The notes under the pieces are model-generated. The model made no database searches. It had not been told where the DNA came from and worked only from the letters and a program-made list of their open reading frames with translations. Position numbers and translations under genes: made by a program. From the NCBI RefSeq assembly GCF_014274685.1, contig NZ_CP060393.1:3841501-3905500 (forward strand): 64,000 nt of DNA, written 5' to 3'. This document shows positions 55,753 to 64,000 of the stretch, piece by piece. The stretch is from Edaphobacter sp. 4G125 (lineage in GTDB: Bacteria > Acidobacteriota > Terriglobia > Terriglobales > Acidobacteriaceae). Every line of letters starts with the position of its first letter. Positions within the stretch are counted from its first letter, which is position 1.

Positions 55753-56880
55753 TTATCGGGCAAGTCCTAACGTTGTAATCATCTTCGCAGCAGGGCTTAT
55801 GCCACTAATCGAACTCTTAATATTCGCGACCGTATCATCTGCCGCATTTATCTTAAGGACGAATCCTCTGGTCCCTATAGCTATGGGCTGTTCGAAAACC
55901 CTACGCAAGGTTATAGAGGAAGAATCGCAATGCGTTACTACAAGGGTCCCGCCGGGTGTGCTGGAACTACGGGGATTGACTACGGTGTCCGGAACTTTTT
56001 CGTCTTGCTTTAAACAGGTCACGGTTTGGCTACTTGCATGAGCTGGCGGCGCCACTGTTGCATCCACATGTCCGCCAACTGCGATTTGGTCGCTGCCTGT
56101 AATATCGATCGCTCGCGCGTAATATACCTCTGTTATGACGCGAAGCCAAACAAACTTCCCCTTCGACAGTCCTTGCGCCGGTAAGTACTGTGATTTGATT
56201 TTGTTGTTGTCTTCGAGCATCGCGGATAAAACGCTGGCGGCGTTGACTGAATAAGATTCAGCCGCTGGAACCTTGATTACAACTTGGTTGTACTGGCTCG
56301 CGGCGACGGCGATGCCTACTTGTACACCCTGCACTGGAAAAGCAGCATTCGCATCGGCTTTGGTCAGGACCACATTAGCGAAGTCGGGCATCTCAACGAT
56401 TTCGAGTCTTGAAGGTTTTCCTCGCGCAGCGAAGACCCCATCGCTCTTAGGGGTTGTTGGCTCGTGCCAAACATTTACGGAAGCAGATGCTGGGGGTTTT
56501 GGAGTGCCATCTCCGAGAATTGAATCGTAGTCGTTCGGTGTAGCTGGCCAAACATAGCGTGCATCATATTCATTGAGCAAATCGGTCACGTTCACATGAG
56601 TCCATCGTGGCTCTATCCCGATATTTAAATTGCCATGCTCGAATCTGTATTGCGTTATTTTGCTGTTCGGATCGTAATCGGATAGATAAACATCGCCGAC
56701 AAAAACATCTTCTCGCGGCGGATACGTAGGGGCGACACCAAGTTGACGAAGTGTTTTCGTCCACTCTACCTGAGCTTTGTTAGGGTGAACGCAGCCGATC
56801 AAGAAACTTGAAAAGCTAACGATGCAAGTCAATTGAATAAGAGATATACGCAGCGAAACCTTGCGATTCCACAAAATCAT
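55753..56880 (-). CDS. predicted lipoprotein of unknown function
   Basis: A 375-residue exported protein. The start at 56880 is set by GGAGAAG five bases upstream and gives a lipoprotein signal (ISLIQLTCIVSFSSFLIGC, lipobox LIGC). The mature part begins VHPNKAQVEWTKTLRQLG and has no family I can name. It has a Pro/Ser-rich middle and three cysteines (one in the lipobox). Composition is more A/T-rich than in the neighbours, suggesting recent arrival. It stands alone between mreB and the phoH-ybeY-corC operon on the minus strand. Function unknown. Confidence 0.65.
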   Translation of the reverse strand: MILWNRKVSLRISLIQLTCIVSFSSFLIGCVHPNKAQVEWTKTLRQLGVAPTYPPREDVFVGDVYLSDYDPNSKITQYRFEHGNLNIGIEPRWTHVNVTDLLNEYDARYVWPATPNDYDSILGDGTPKPPASASVNVWHEPTTPKSDGVFAARGKPSRLEIVEMPDFANVVLTKADANAAFPVQGVQVGIAVAASQYNQVVIKVPAAESYSVNAASVLSAMLEDNNKIKSQYLPAQGLSKGKFVWLRVITEVYYARAIDITGSDQIAVGGHVDATVAPPAHASSQTVTCLKQDEKVPDTVVNPRSSSTPGGTLVVTHCDSSSITLRRVFEQPIAIGTRGFVLKINAADDTVANIKSSISGISPAAKMITTLGLAR

Positions 56881-57015
56881 AGTTCTTCTCCAAGACAGAG
56901 ATTCCAAGGCGTGAATTGTTACAAAGTAATGAGAAGCGTTGGGAAGCAGGGCCCGAGGGATGAGAAAGGTGTAACTGGACAGCGAATGAAAGTCAATACA
57001 CGTATTTAGTTCAGA

Positions 57016-58395
57016 TCATTCAGCCATAGGATGGTCTGCAAGGCTTACCCGAACCCTACCAATCCTTCGATCGGTCGAAGAAAGCACCTCAAATCGCATA
57101 CCATCCTTCTGAACAACCTCCCCCGCTGCCGGGATATGGCCCGCCATCTCAGAGACCAGTCCGCCCAGGGTAGTCGACTCATACTCGTCTGGCAGAAGGA
57201 TGAACTCTCTTTCCTCCTCTTTTGGCTCTTCTGGTTCTACTGCCTCAACACCTTCCGCAGGTTGGTATTCTCGTCCGAGTTGATCGCTGAATAGGTCCCG
57301 CAGGCGTGAAATTTCAAAACTCCCGGGAACGACATAGGATCCATCCATCTCTCGCACTGGAGCCTCTTCCGGCTCAGACTCATCATGTTCATCCGCAATA
57401 TCGCCTACGATGGTCTCGAGTAAATCTTCGATCGTCACCAGACCAGCTACTCCGCCATACTCGTCGATCACGATTCGCATGTGCTGCTTCTCGCGCTGCA
57501 TCTCGCGCAGCAACTCCGCCACCTTCTTGGTCTCGGGCACAAATGCGGCGACCCGCTGAATCTGCGCGACTGTCTTTGTTCCTGCCTCAACATCCAGAAC
57601 CTTCAGCAGATCATGAGCAAACGCAATTCCCGTCACATGATCCAGCGAACCCGCAAACACTGGAACACGAGAGAACGCATGTTCGTTAATCTCAGCGGTA
57701 AACTCTCGCAACGTCAGGGTTCCCGGTACAGCAAAGATCTCCGGCCGGGGAGTCATCACCTCGCGCACGACCTTATCGCCAAACTCCACGACCGATCGCA
57801 CCAGCTCGCGGTCCGACTCCTCCAGGATGCCTTCTTCTTCGCCAGCCTCCAGCAAGGCCTCCATCGCCTCGGAAGGATGCTCCTCTTCAGTCTTGTCTTC
57901 CGGCTCGGCCAGCGCCGCAATTGAGAGCAGCAGCTGCAACACGATCGTCACCGGCAGAATCAAGTAGAAGAAAACCTGCAGCAGCCATCGGATTCTCCGG
58001 ATCCAGAGTCCTTTAGTTCGCGCGAACAGAATCTGCGGGATCAGACGATCAAAGATCAGGATCAGCAGAACCATCTCTGCAATGGCGCGGGCCACTGCCC
58101 CGCCATCTGGTGTATGGATGAGTCCACCCGTTTTCTGATAAAGATGCAGCCCCCAGAAAAGCGATAACGCAGCCAGAGAGAGCTGGCGCATCACGGATGC
58201 AGCAAGCGCAATCGACTCCCGCCCCAGCCTCAACCGTGGCTCGATTACCTGCTCCCAGGAGTCAATATTTTCCTGGTACTCGCGAGCGAGAAACTTGCCC
58301 ATCTCCGAGTACACACGATCCACATACGCCGCCAGGGCGAGCATCAACAGCAGCACCGCGAATAGGACAACGTAGCTCATCTCGATCCAGCTCAT
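57016..58395 (-). CDS. CorC/HlyC (CNNM-like) CBS-domain membrane protein
   Basis: A 459-residue inner-membrane protein of the CorC/HlyC family, linked to magnesium or other cation efflux. Hydrophobic helices (about 8-26, 65-85, 98-118 and 138-160) form the DUF21-like part. Two CBS motifs (about 205-325) follow with VMTPRPEIFAVP and GVAGLVTIEDLLETIVGDI (a conserved CorC signature). A C-terminal transporter-associated domain ends at about 450 (GGLVSEMAGHIP). It overlaps ybeY by four bases. The phoH-ybeY-corC order is widespread and joins ribosome quality control with membrane cation balance. Confidence 0.92.
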   Translation of the reverse strand: MSWIEMSYVVLFAVLLLMLALAAYVDRVYSEMGKFLAREYQENIDSWEQVIEPRLRLGRESIALAASVMRQLSLAALSLFWGLHLYQKTGGLIHTPDGGAVARAIAEMVLLILIFDRLIPQILFARTKGLWIRRIRWLLQVFFYLILPVTIVLQLLLSIAALAEPEDKTEEEHPSEAMEALLEAGEEEGILEESDRELVRSVVEFGDKVVREVMTPRPEIFAVPGTLTLREFTAEINEHAFSRVPVFAGSLDHVTGIAFAHDLLKVLDVEAGTKTVAQIQRVAAFVPETKKVAELLREMQREKQHMRIVIDEYGGVAGLVTIEDLLETIVGDIADEHDESEPEEAPVREMDGSYVVPGSFEISRLRDLFSDQLGREYQPAEGVEAVEPEEPKEEEREFILLPDEYESTTLGGLVSEMAGHIPAAGEVVQKDGMRFEVLSSTDRRIGRVRVSLADHPMAE

Positions 58396-58895
58396 TGGCT
58401 ACGCCTCCGTGCTAATTTCTTCGGCGTTCTAATCGCAGCTTGAGGCCTGGAAACCCGCTCGATCAGTGTGACTGGAAGCTTCAGCTCGCTCCTCAACTCG
58501 GCCTCACGCGCAGCCATCTCTCCAGAATCGACCTCATGGTCCATTCCAGCAAGATGCAACAAGCCGTGTAGCAGCAGGATGCGAACCTCGTCAGACAGAG
58601 AATGGCCAAAACTCTCCGCCTGCTGTGCAGCAGTGTCCAACGAGATCGCCAGATCGCCCGCATGTTGCAAAGCGATCTCTTCCGGAGCGGGAAAACTCAG
58701 AACATCTGTAGGTTTATTTTTCCGGCGAAAGGTGCGGTTCAGGCGTTTGATCTCTGCATCGGAGGTCAACAGGACATCGACTTCACCCGCAAGGCCCACC
58801 ACCTCGCGCGCCCGGCGAAGAAAGCGCGTCAAACCGCTCCTGGCTAGCGCAGGTGAATTGGAACGAGTACTTGGAGGCTCGATCGTAATCATCAC
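58392..58895 (-). CDS. ybeY: endoribonuclease YbeY
   Basis: A 167-residue zinc-dependent single-strand endoribonuclease in 16S rRNA 3'-end maturation and ribosome quality control. The zinc motif is HGLLHLAGMDH (His at about 114, 118 and 124). The RTFRRKNKPTDVLSFP segment is also typical. It carries a short basic C-terminal tail (TPKKLARRRSQ). It overlaps corC by four bases and lies 82 bases after phoH, all on one operon. Confidence 0.95.
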   Translation of the reverse strand: MMITIEPPSTRSNSPALARSGLTRFLRRAREVVGLAGEVDVLLTSDAEIKRLNRTFRRKNKPTDVLSFPAPEEIALQHAGDLAISLDTAAQQAESFGHSLSDEVRILLLHGLLHLAGMDHEVDSGEMAAREAELRSELKLPVTLIERVSRPQAAIRTPKKLARRRSQ

Positions 58896-58977
58896 TCAGA
58901 GTGAAATGGCGCCAAAGCAAAGGAAATCATCGCTTGCTTCAGCGCCATATCTCGATAGTATCGCAGCCACGTGCAAC

Positions 58978-60018
58978 TCACTGCGGTTTGACGACATGTT
59001 TGCTTTCGCCATTCGAAATGACAGGCTCGGTCAGTACAGGTTCACCCATCGAAAGCGGAAGCTCTTGCTGGGCTCGTCCATAGCTATCGTAAGCGCGCAC
59101 AATTCGTTGCACCAGGTGGTGGCGAACAACGTCCGTGTCTTCGAAATGACAGAACCGGATGCCTTCGACACCGTCGAGCACATGCAGTGCCTCCAACAGA
59201 CCCGACTTCTTTGGATTCGGGAGATCGGTCTGTGTCAGGTCACCTGTAATGACGGCCTTTGAGTTATTGCCCAGACGAGTAACAAACATCTTCATCTGCT
59301 CGGTCGTCGTGTTTTGCGCTTCGTCCATGATGATGAAGGCGTCGTTCAGTGTGCGTCCACGCATAAATGCAAGGGGAGCCACCTCGATCACGTTCGTCTC
59401 CAGCATCTTGTCGACCTTCGGTGGATCGAGCAGGTCATAGAGAGCGTCGTACAACGGACGAAGATAAGGATCGACCTTCTCCTGCAATGAGCCGGGAAGG
59501 AAGCCCAGACGCTCTCCTGCTTCGACAGCTGGACGAACCAGGATGATGCGGCTCACCTTCTTCGACAGTAACGCAGAGACTGCCATCGCTACCGCAAGGT
59601 AGGTTTTACCCGTACCTGCCGGTCCCAGGCCGAAGACCATGTCGCTTTGTTCGATGGCTTCGACATAGCGCCGCTGGTTGATCGAACGCGGCTGGACCAG
59701 CCGTTTTGTTCCGGATGAACGCTGTTTCCCGGAATCAATCAACGACTTCAGCGTCGCCGAAGGATCAGCAACAATCATCTTGAGCATTCCGTGCAGCTCG
59801 CCATTGTGCAGATTGACACCAGATTTGCGAAGCGATTCAAAGTCACTGAAGACGCGCTCCACCCGGGCAACGCTGTCCTCATTTCCGGTCACATGGATCG
59901 CTTCCGATTTAAGGTCGATGGTGACGTGCAGGCCATCTTCCAGCAGGCGTAGGTTTTCGTCGTGGGTTCCGTACAGCGGCTCGATACCTGGGGTGATCTC
60001 GATAGCTTTTTTAATCAA
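58978..60018 (-). CDS. phoH: PhoH-like ATPase
   Basis: A 346-residue predicted nucleoside-triphosphatase of the PhoH/PhoL group. An N-terminal KH-like or R3H-like region (about 1-105) precedes the P-loop domain: Walker A GPAGTGKT (about 136) and Walker B FIIMDEAQN (about 230), then TRLGNNSKAVITGDLTQTDLP. It is typically associated with YbeY and has a role in RNA metabolism. The first gene of the phoH-ybeY-corC operon. The start at 60018 has no strong ribosome binding site. Upstream lies a 677-base region with a family B repeat. Confidence 0.93.
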   Translation of the reverse strand: MIKKAIEITPGIEPLYGTHDENLRLLEDGLHVTIDLKSEAIHVTGNEDSVARVERVFSDFESLRKSGVNLHNGELHGMLKMIVADPSATLKSLIDSGKQRSSGTKRLVQPRSINQRRYVEAIEQSDMVFGLGPAGTGKTYLAVAMAVSALLSKKVSRIILVRPAVEAGERLGFLPGSLQEKVDPYLRPLYDALYDLLDPPKVDKMLETNVIEVAPLAFMRGRTLNDAFIIMDEAQNTTTEQMKMFVTRLGNNSKAVITGDLTQTDLPNPKKSGLLEALHVLDGVEGIRFCHFEDTDVVRHHLVQRIVRAYDSYGRAQQELPLSMGEPVLTEPVISNGESKHVVKPQ

Positions 60019-60324
60019 GTGGAAGTCTGACCTCCGTCAGAGACAGCGGGTTACTTTGCTGTTTATTGGATACTCGAGGCAGGGGCGAGGTTGCGACCTG
60101 GCCAAAACGCACAGAAGAGATTTTGTTTGGAATGGTCAGGACCGGGATGGCGAAAGTTGCCAATCGTGTACCGAAGATGGGCACAGACTAGCTCTACTGG
60201 TTTCGCCCGTCAAGGGCCTTCCGTCCCAGAGATGAATCTAACGAGGAAACTCCACTCTCCTGCGAAATCTCCTGCACAATCCTAGCGACCAGCCTGCCAT
60301 GACATCTGCCTGTCGATCCATACC

Positions 60325-60528
60325 ACCCCTCCCCCCAGAAAGTATCTAAAGTATTCGAAACAGAGAAGATGAGGGTGGACTTCGCTCAAAGCAACGACCC
60401 AATGAATCTTCATTACGCGACCGGGCTTTTCGATTCTGGTCTATTTCCAGATTAGCAAAATGGGCAGGGTAAATCTGCATCTGTAAATAATTGAATTTGT
60501 GATAGTTAGAAGAATATTCACTTGACAG
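60325..60528 (-). repeat. family B interspersed repeat, copy B3
   Basis: On the minus strand, CTGTCAAGTG (end at 60528), GCAGATTTACCC, CTAATCTGGAAATAGACC, CGAAAAG, GAATACTTT and GGGGGGAGGGGTGG, ordered as in B1 and B2. It lies between phoH and rpsT. Confidence 0.78.
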
Positions 60529-60567
60529 GCGAGGAAGGTGATCGGTCTGCGAGAGCGGACGAAAATA

Positions 60568-60596
60568 TTGACCCAATCCCTAATCTTCTCTAAACT
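60568..60596 (+). promoter_or_regulatory. sigma-70-type promoter of rpsT
   Basis: TTGACC at 60568-60573 and TAAACT at 60591-60596 with a 17-base spacer. It predicts a 5' leader of about 93 bases for rpsT. Confidence 0.65.
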
Positions 60597-60695
60597 TAGA
60601 GATTGCAGGGGATGGGTCAGGCTGTGTTTCTGGCCAGCCTGAGGCCTGCATCCCAAATTTTCCCGACGAGATTCCGGGCACAAAGAGAGTTCAGA

Positions 60696-60977
60696 ATGGC
60701 AAATCATGTTTCATCGCTGAAGCGCGCACGTCAGACCGAGACCAAGACCGCGGTCAACCGCGCCAACAAGAGCAAGCTCCGCGGCAGCCTGCGTTCGCTG
60801 CGTGAAGCGATCGCCAAGGGCGATGCCAAGACGCTCAACGCCGCTTACAGCGCCACAGTTTCGGCCCTCGACAAGAGCGTGCAGAAGGGCGTAATTCACA
60901 AGAACACCGCCAGCCGTTACAAGTCCCGCTTGAACGCCCGCGTCAAGGCAGTCGTGGCCCCGGCAAAGGTCGCCTAA
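60696..60977 (+). CDS. rpsT: 30S ribosomal protein S20 (bS20)
   Basis: A 93-residue small-subunit protein. The start at 60696 gives the canonical [17 protein letters not shown] longer in-frame reading has no support. Lys/Arg- and Ala-rich helices with [20 protein letters not shown] in the C-terminal half are family-typical. GAGAG lies upstream. It is monocistronic with its own promoter (60568-60596) and a terminator at about 60998-61026. Confidence 0.96.
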   Translation: MANHVSSLKRARQTETKTAVNRANKSKLRGSLRSLREAIAKGDAKTLNAAYSATVSALDKSVQKGVIHKNTASRYKSRLNARVKAVVAPAKVA

Positions 60978-60997
60978 GCAATATTTCATCTTCGATG

Positions 60998-61026
60998 AAA
61001 AGCCAACTCTTCGGAGCTGGCTTTTT
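60998..61026. terminator. terminator after rpsT
   Basis: AAAAGCCAACTC (60998-61009), loop TTCG-like, GAGCTGGCTTTTT (to 61026), one mismatch. It abuts the convergent gene's stop. Confidence 0.75.
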
Positions 61027-62628
61027 CTATTTCGGAGCAGTCTGTTTCGGCGTTCCACTTTCATGGCTTTCGCCCGGAGCATATAAAGTCGGCGGCTTTC
61101 TCGGCTGCTCCGGCTGAGACTCATTCTCCTGTCCGGTTGCCGCCGCTGCTTTTGATCCATCCGTGGATGAGGGTTCTGAGGCCGAGGCAGGAGTTGGCGT
61201 TGTCTGATTCACTACGGGTGCCGGGTTGGGCTCCGGTGTCGTAACTGAGACTGGTTGCGGTGTCTCTTTTTGAGAGGCAGCAGTCGAAGAAGAGCTTTCC
61301 TGTCCGTTCGAAGCCAGAGCTAGCGCAGGATCTCCATCGATCTGAGGAGCAGAAGCCGCGGCCGTCTGCACGGCTTGCCGCTCCTTTGGAGTGAGAGCGG
61401 GAAGCTGGAAGATCTCAATCGCATTCTCGCGGATTACGGCCAGCTTCATGCCATCCGGTGAAAGAGAGAAGTTCTGTCCGGCGCGAGCGATCGGGTTGGC
61501 ATCGACACGCAGCAACTGGCGCCCGCTATCGGTCTGATAGACCGTGATGCTCTGCCCCTCGAAGAGTTCCGGCGTCACCATATCCGAATCGACCAGAGAG
61601 GACCGCGTGAGAACGCGACTCAGCGCAAAGCGTCCACTCTCGGGAGCATAGGCGAACATCGGAGAGACATAGCTTTCCGTGAGGTTCTGCTCCCACATCT
61701 CTTCGCCGCGCATATTGAAAGCTCCCACCACCTGCGGCGTGTGGCTCAGGTGGCAGCCGAAGGCGATAAACTCGCTGCGGCTCACCAGTATCGGCACCGG
61801 CCGGCAGGTGGAGTCGAATGCAGCCAGCTCCTTTACCTTGCCGCCATAGGTCTGGAAATTAAAAGCCCAGTGCTGCTGTCCCTGATCGAGGATGGCGACA
61901 AAGCCCGCCGCATTCGCCGGAATTCGGCCTGGGACAGCTACCCGTATGGCGCCGCCGGGTTTCGGTTCCACCTCACCAGACCTGGAGCTGAGTAACCGGA
62001 TGAAGTTGATCTGTACCGGTTTTTCCTGCAGCTTGGGTTCTTCTCCTTCGGGGCGAGGAGGATCCATGGTCTCAAGAATCATCAGATCCGTTTCTGGCGA
62101 CAGAAGGATTGCACCGATCCTGCGATCTGTACGGATAAACGGAGTCTGAAGAAACGCGTCTCCCTTTGGGAGATTCGCCATGGGAGCAAAGGTTGACAAG
62201 GTATCTCGAATTCGCAGCATGAAGCGGCCTTGCCCCAGGTTCCAGAGATACTGGCCGTGATCGTGGGTCCTCCATGAGGCGCGCGCCATCACTTTGCCTG
62301 CGGGTAGCTCCAGCATCACCGCATCGACCTCGCGATCCTGATCCCCCTGCGGACACTCGGGCAACCGCTTCAACAAGCGCTTTGCGCTATAGGTCAGCAA
62401 CACGTGATTGTTATCGACAAAATCTATGGTCAGCATGGAGCTGCCCGCCAGCATGAACTGTGTCAGCGGTGTCTGGAAGCCGAGCGGTTCGAGGGCAATG
62501 CTCCTGGCAGGTTCGGGTCCCTTGGCCCAGCCGCAGCTCGTCACAAAAACAAGCGCTCCAACAAGCAGAAGTCGGCTGGAGGTCTTGCAAAACCAGGAGC
62601 TCGCGGGAATGATGCAGGGAACCGGCAT
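61027..62628 (-). CDS. predicted exported lipoprotein with beta-propeller-like repeats and Pro/Ser-rich tail
   Basis: A 533-residue exported protein of no named family. The N-terminus LLLVGALVFVTSC has lipobox VTSC, so it may be lipid-anchored. Repeated beta-strand patterns (LLTYSAKRLLKRLP, YLWNLGQGRFMLRIRD, FSLSPDGMKLAVIRENAIEI) suggest a beta-propeller of about 390 residues. The last 120 residues are disordered Ser/Thr/Pro/Ala/Gln-rich. It converges with rpsT and is divergent from the M13 peptidase gene. Similar proteins are, from memory, common as hypothetical in acidobacteria. Confidence 0.7.
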   Translation of the reverse strand: MPVPCIIPASSWFCKTSSRLLLVGALVFVTSCGWAKGPEPARSIALEPLGFQTPLTQFMLAGSSMLTIDFVDNNHVLLTYSAKRLLKRLPECPQGDQDREVDAVMLELPAGKVMARASWRTHDHGQYLWNLGQGRFMLRIRDTLSTFAPMANLPKGDAFLQTPFIRTDRRIGAILLSPETDLMILETMDPPRPEGEEPKLQEKPVQINFIRLLSSRSGEVEPKPGGAIRVAVPGRIPANAAGFVAILDQGQQHWAFNFQTYGGKVKELAAFDSTCRPVPILVSRSEFIAFGCHLSHTPQVVGAFNMRGEEMWEQNLTESYVSPMFAYAPESGRFALSRVLTRSSLVDSDMVTPELFEGQSITVYQTDSGRQLLRVDANPIARAGQNFSLSPDGMKLAVIRENAIEIFQLPALTPKERQAVQTAAASAPQIDGDPALALASNGQESSSSTAASQKETPQPVSVTTPEPNPAPVVNQTTPTPASASEPSSTDGSKAAAATGQENESQPEQPRKPPTLYAPGESHESGTPKQTAPK

Positions 62629-62780
62629 GGCAGGAGAAACGTAACCCCGAAGGGCGGACTGGCTACTACTGTTTCACAGACGATTGCCCCCCGCCAACGG
62701 GAAGCAGCTCATTCTCACCGCTTCATCGGGCAGTGATACAAATACAGAGGTTTCAGTTGGATTCTGGAGGAAAAGACAAA

Positions 62781-64000
62781 ATGATCGAACAAAGATGGCT
62801 GCAAAAGCAGGCCACGTGCGTTGCTTTGGGACTAGCGGCTGCCCTTCTCGCAACAGCAGCAACCGCACAGACAAAGCCTGCCCAGACGGCTAAGGATAAG
62901 CCCGCCGAGGTTTACAAGCCTATCCCAGGCTTTGACCTCTCCTCCATCGATACATCGGTTGATCCCTGCAACGATTTCTACAAATTTTCCTGTGGCAAAT
63001 TCGCGGGGAATCACCCCATCCCATCCGACCAGCCCGGAGTCGACCAGTTTTATGCGCTCTATAACGTGAATACGCAGTCATTAAACGGCATTCTTACGAA
63101 GGCTGCAGCGGGTGGAGCCAGCCGCACCGCCAACGAACAGAAAATCGGCGATTACTACAAGAGCTGCATGGACACGGAGACGATTGAAGCCAAAGGACTG
63201 ACGCCTTTGAAGCCCCTGCTCGACCAGATTGATGCTGTAGAGTCGCCTTCTGAACTGGCCCCCCTTGCAGGCAAGCTCCAGCGCAATGGGATTGATGTCT
63301 TCTTCAGCTATGGCGAGCAGCAGGACTTCAAGGACGCCAGCAAGCAGATCGCCTACATCGATCAGGGTGGTCTGGGTCTTCCGGAGCGCGACTACTATCT
63401 GCGGACCGGAGCCAAAGACGAGGCTCTTCGCAAGCAGTATGTCGAACATGTGGCAAAGATGCTGACCCTCGCCGGTACCCCTGCTGACCAGGCAAAGAAG
63501 GACGCCGACGCCATCCTGGCCTTCGAAACCAAGCTGGCCAAAGCTTCCATGCCGGTGACCGAACGTCGCGACCCTGAGAAGGTCTATCACCTTCAGACCA
63601 TCGCAACCTTTAACGAGAGCTTTCCGGCGGATGCCTTCGGGGCCTTCCGCACGACAATTCAATCTCCCGAGATCACTGAGATCAATAATGCCAATCCGGA
63701 GTTCATCTCCTCGATGGTCAGCACCGTTCAGGACACAGACATCAACACGCTGAAGGCGTACATGCGCTATCACCTGCTGACCGGCGCGGCCAATCGCCTT
63801 CCGAAGAAGTTCGACGACGAAAACTTCGACTTTTACGGCCGCATTCTTACCGGGCAGCCGCAGCAGAGCGCACACTGGAAGCGCTGCTCCAATGCAGTAA
63901 ACGGCGCGCTGGGCGAGGCGCTGGGCCAGGTCTACGTCTCGCAGTACTTCGCTGGAGACAGCAAAGCGAAGATGCTGGAGATGGTGCATGACATCGAGCA
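62781..64000 (+). CDS. M13-family metallopeptidase (neprilysin-like), N-terminal part
   Basis: A coding region that runs off the window end with no stop in frame. GGAGGAAAAG precedes ATG 62781. It begins with a signal peptide (MIEQRWLQKQATCVALGLAAALLATAATA) and then the N-terminal M13 domain: SVDPCNDFYKFSCGKF (the family signature with CNDFYxF), YYKSCMDTE, GGLGLPERDYYL and NRLPKKFDDENFDFYG. About 406 residues are visible. The catalytic HExxH and the distal Glu would lie downstream, outside the window. The full protein should be about 670-690 residues, a secreted endopeptidase of periplasmic or outer-surface location. Confidence 0.93.
   Translation, partial: MIEQRWLQKQATCVALGLAAALLATAATAQTKPAQTAKDKPAEVYKPIPGFDLSSIDTSVDPCNDFYKFSCGKFAGNHPIPSDQPGVDQFYALYNVNTQSLNGILTKAAAGGASRTANEQKIGDYYKSCMDTETIEAKGLTPLKPLLDQIDAVESPSELAPLAGKLQRNGIDVFFSYGEQQDFKDASKQIAYIDQGGLGLPERDYYLRTGAKDEALRKQYVEHVAKMLTLAGTPADQAKKDADAILAFETKLAKASMPVTERRDPEKVYHLQTIATFNESFPADAFGAFRTTIQSPEITEINNANPEFISSMVSTVQDTDINTLKAYMRYHLLTGAANRLPKKFDDENFDFYGRILTGQPQQSAHWKRCSNAVNGALGEALGQVYVSQYFAGDSKAKMLEMVHDIE

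Noticed and set aside
1..64000. tRNA, rRNA, CRISPR arrays, intact insertion sequences
   Set aside because: Intergenic regions were read for T-loop and direct-repeat patterns. None gave a cloverleaf or regular spacer array, and the only transposase is the degraded RAYT.

Overview
This window is chromosomal DNA with moderately high GC and dense coding on both strands. It most likely comes from an Acidobacteriota bacterium of the Acidobacteriaceae (Terriglobus/Granulicella/Edaphobacter group). The reasons are a very long Oar-like TonB-dependent receptor with an N-terminal carboxypeptidase-regulatory domain, a membrane regulator-like protein of a type I associate with acidobacteria, separate mreB and mreCD-mrdA-rodA clusters, and interspersed repeats that resemble ones I recall from that family. 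The assignment is by gene content and memory, not by a search.

Layout. 1-4.5 kb: end of an unknown gene, an MFS sugar porter, rpmB, ridA-msrB, a YidB-like protein with a LysM protein, and a small secreted YXWGXW protein. 4.5-12.1 kb: a glycan locus with a secreted (alpha/alpha)6 glycoside hydrolase, a TonB-dependent receptor and a divergent single-span membrane protein that probably regulates it. 12.2-15.3 kb: an ACP/ketosynthase pair, then an ArsR-GyrI-AHSA1 operon with a perfect palindrome at its promoter. 15.4-22.1 kb: MscS channel, acetate kinase, phosphoketolase (a phosphoketolase-to-acetate route) and a secreted phosphatase-like protein. 22.1-34.6 kb: a glycosyltransferase, GlmS with a repeat-derived insert, an accessory patch (HEPN-like gene, decayed RAYT transposase flanked by inverted REP elements, EthD-like gene, PEP-CTERM protein), truncated haemoglobin, SCO1, a second glycosyltransferase, a secreted aminopeptidase P and an outer-membrane barrel. 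34.7-43.7 kb: RNase E/G with a huge insertion, then rodA, mrdA, mreD and mreC. 43.8-49.5 kb: two tandem secreted esterases, era, and two Tat-exported sugar enzymes. 49.5-55.7 kb: ald-ntrY-ntrX and mreB. 55.7-64 kb: an orphan lipoprotein, the phoH-ybeY-corC operon, rpsT, a predicted lipoprotein and the start of an M13 metallopeptidase.

Three interspersed repeat families can be recognised. Family R is REP-like hairpins around 26.4, 27.0 and 28.6 kb, associated with the RAYT remnant. Family C is about 50 bp, with one copy inside glmS, one at 32.07 kb and a fragment at 38.48 kb. Family B is about 190-205 bp, with three intergenic copies at 30.1, 38.5 and 60.3 kb. No tRNA, rRNA, CRISPR array or intact insertion sequence was found.
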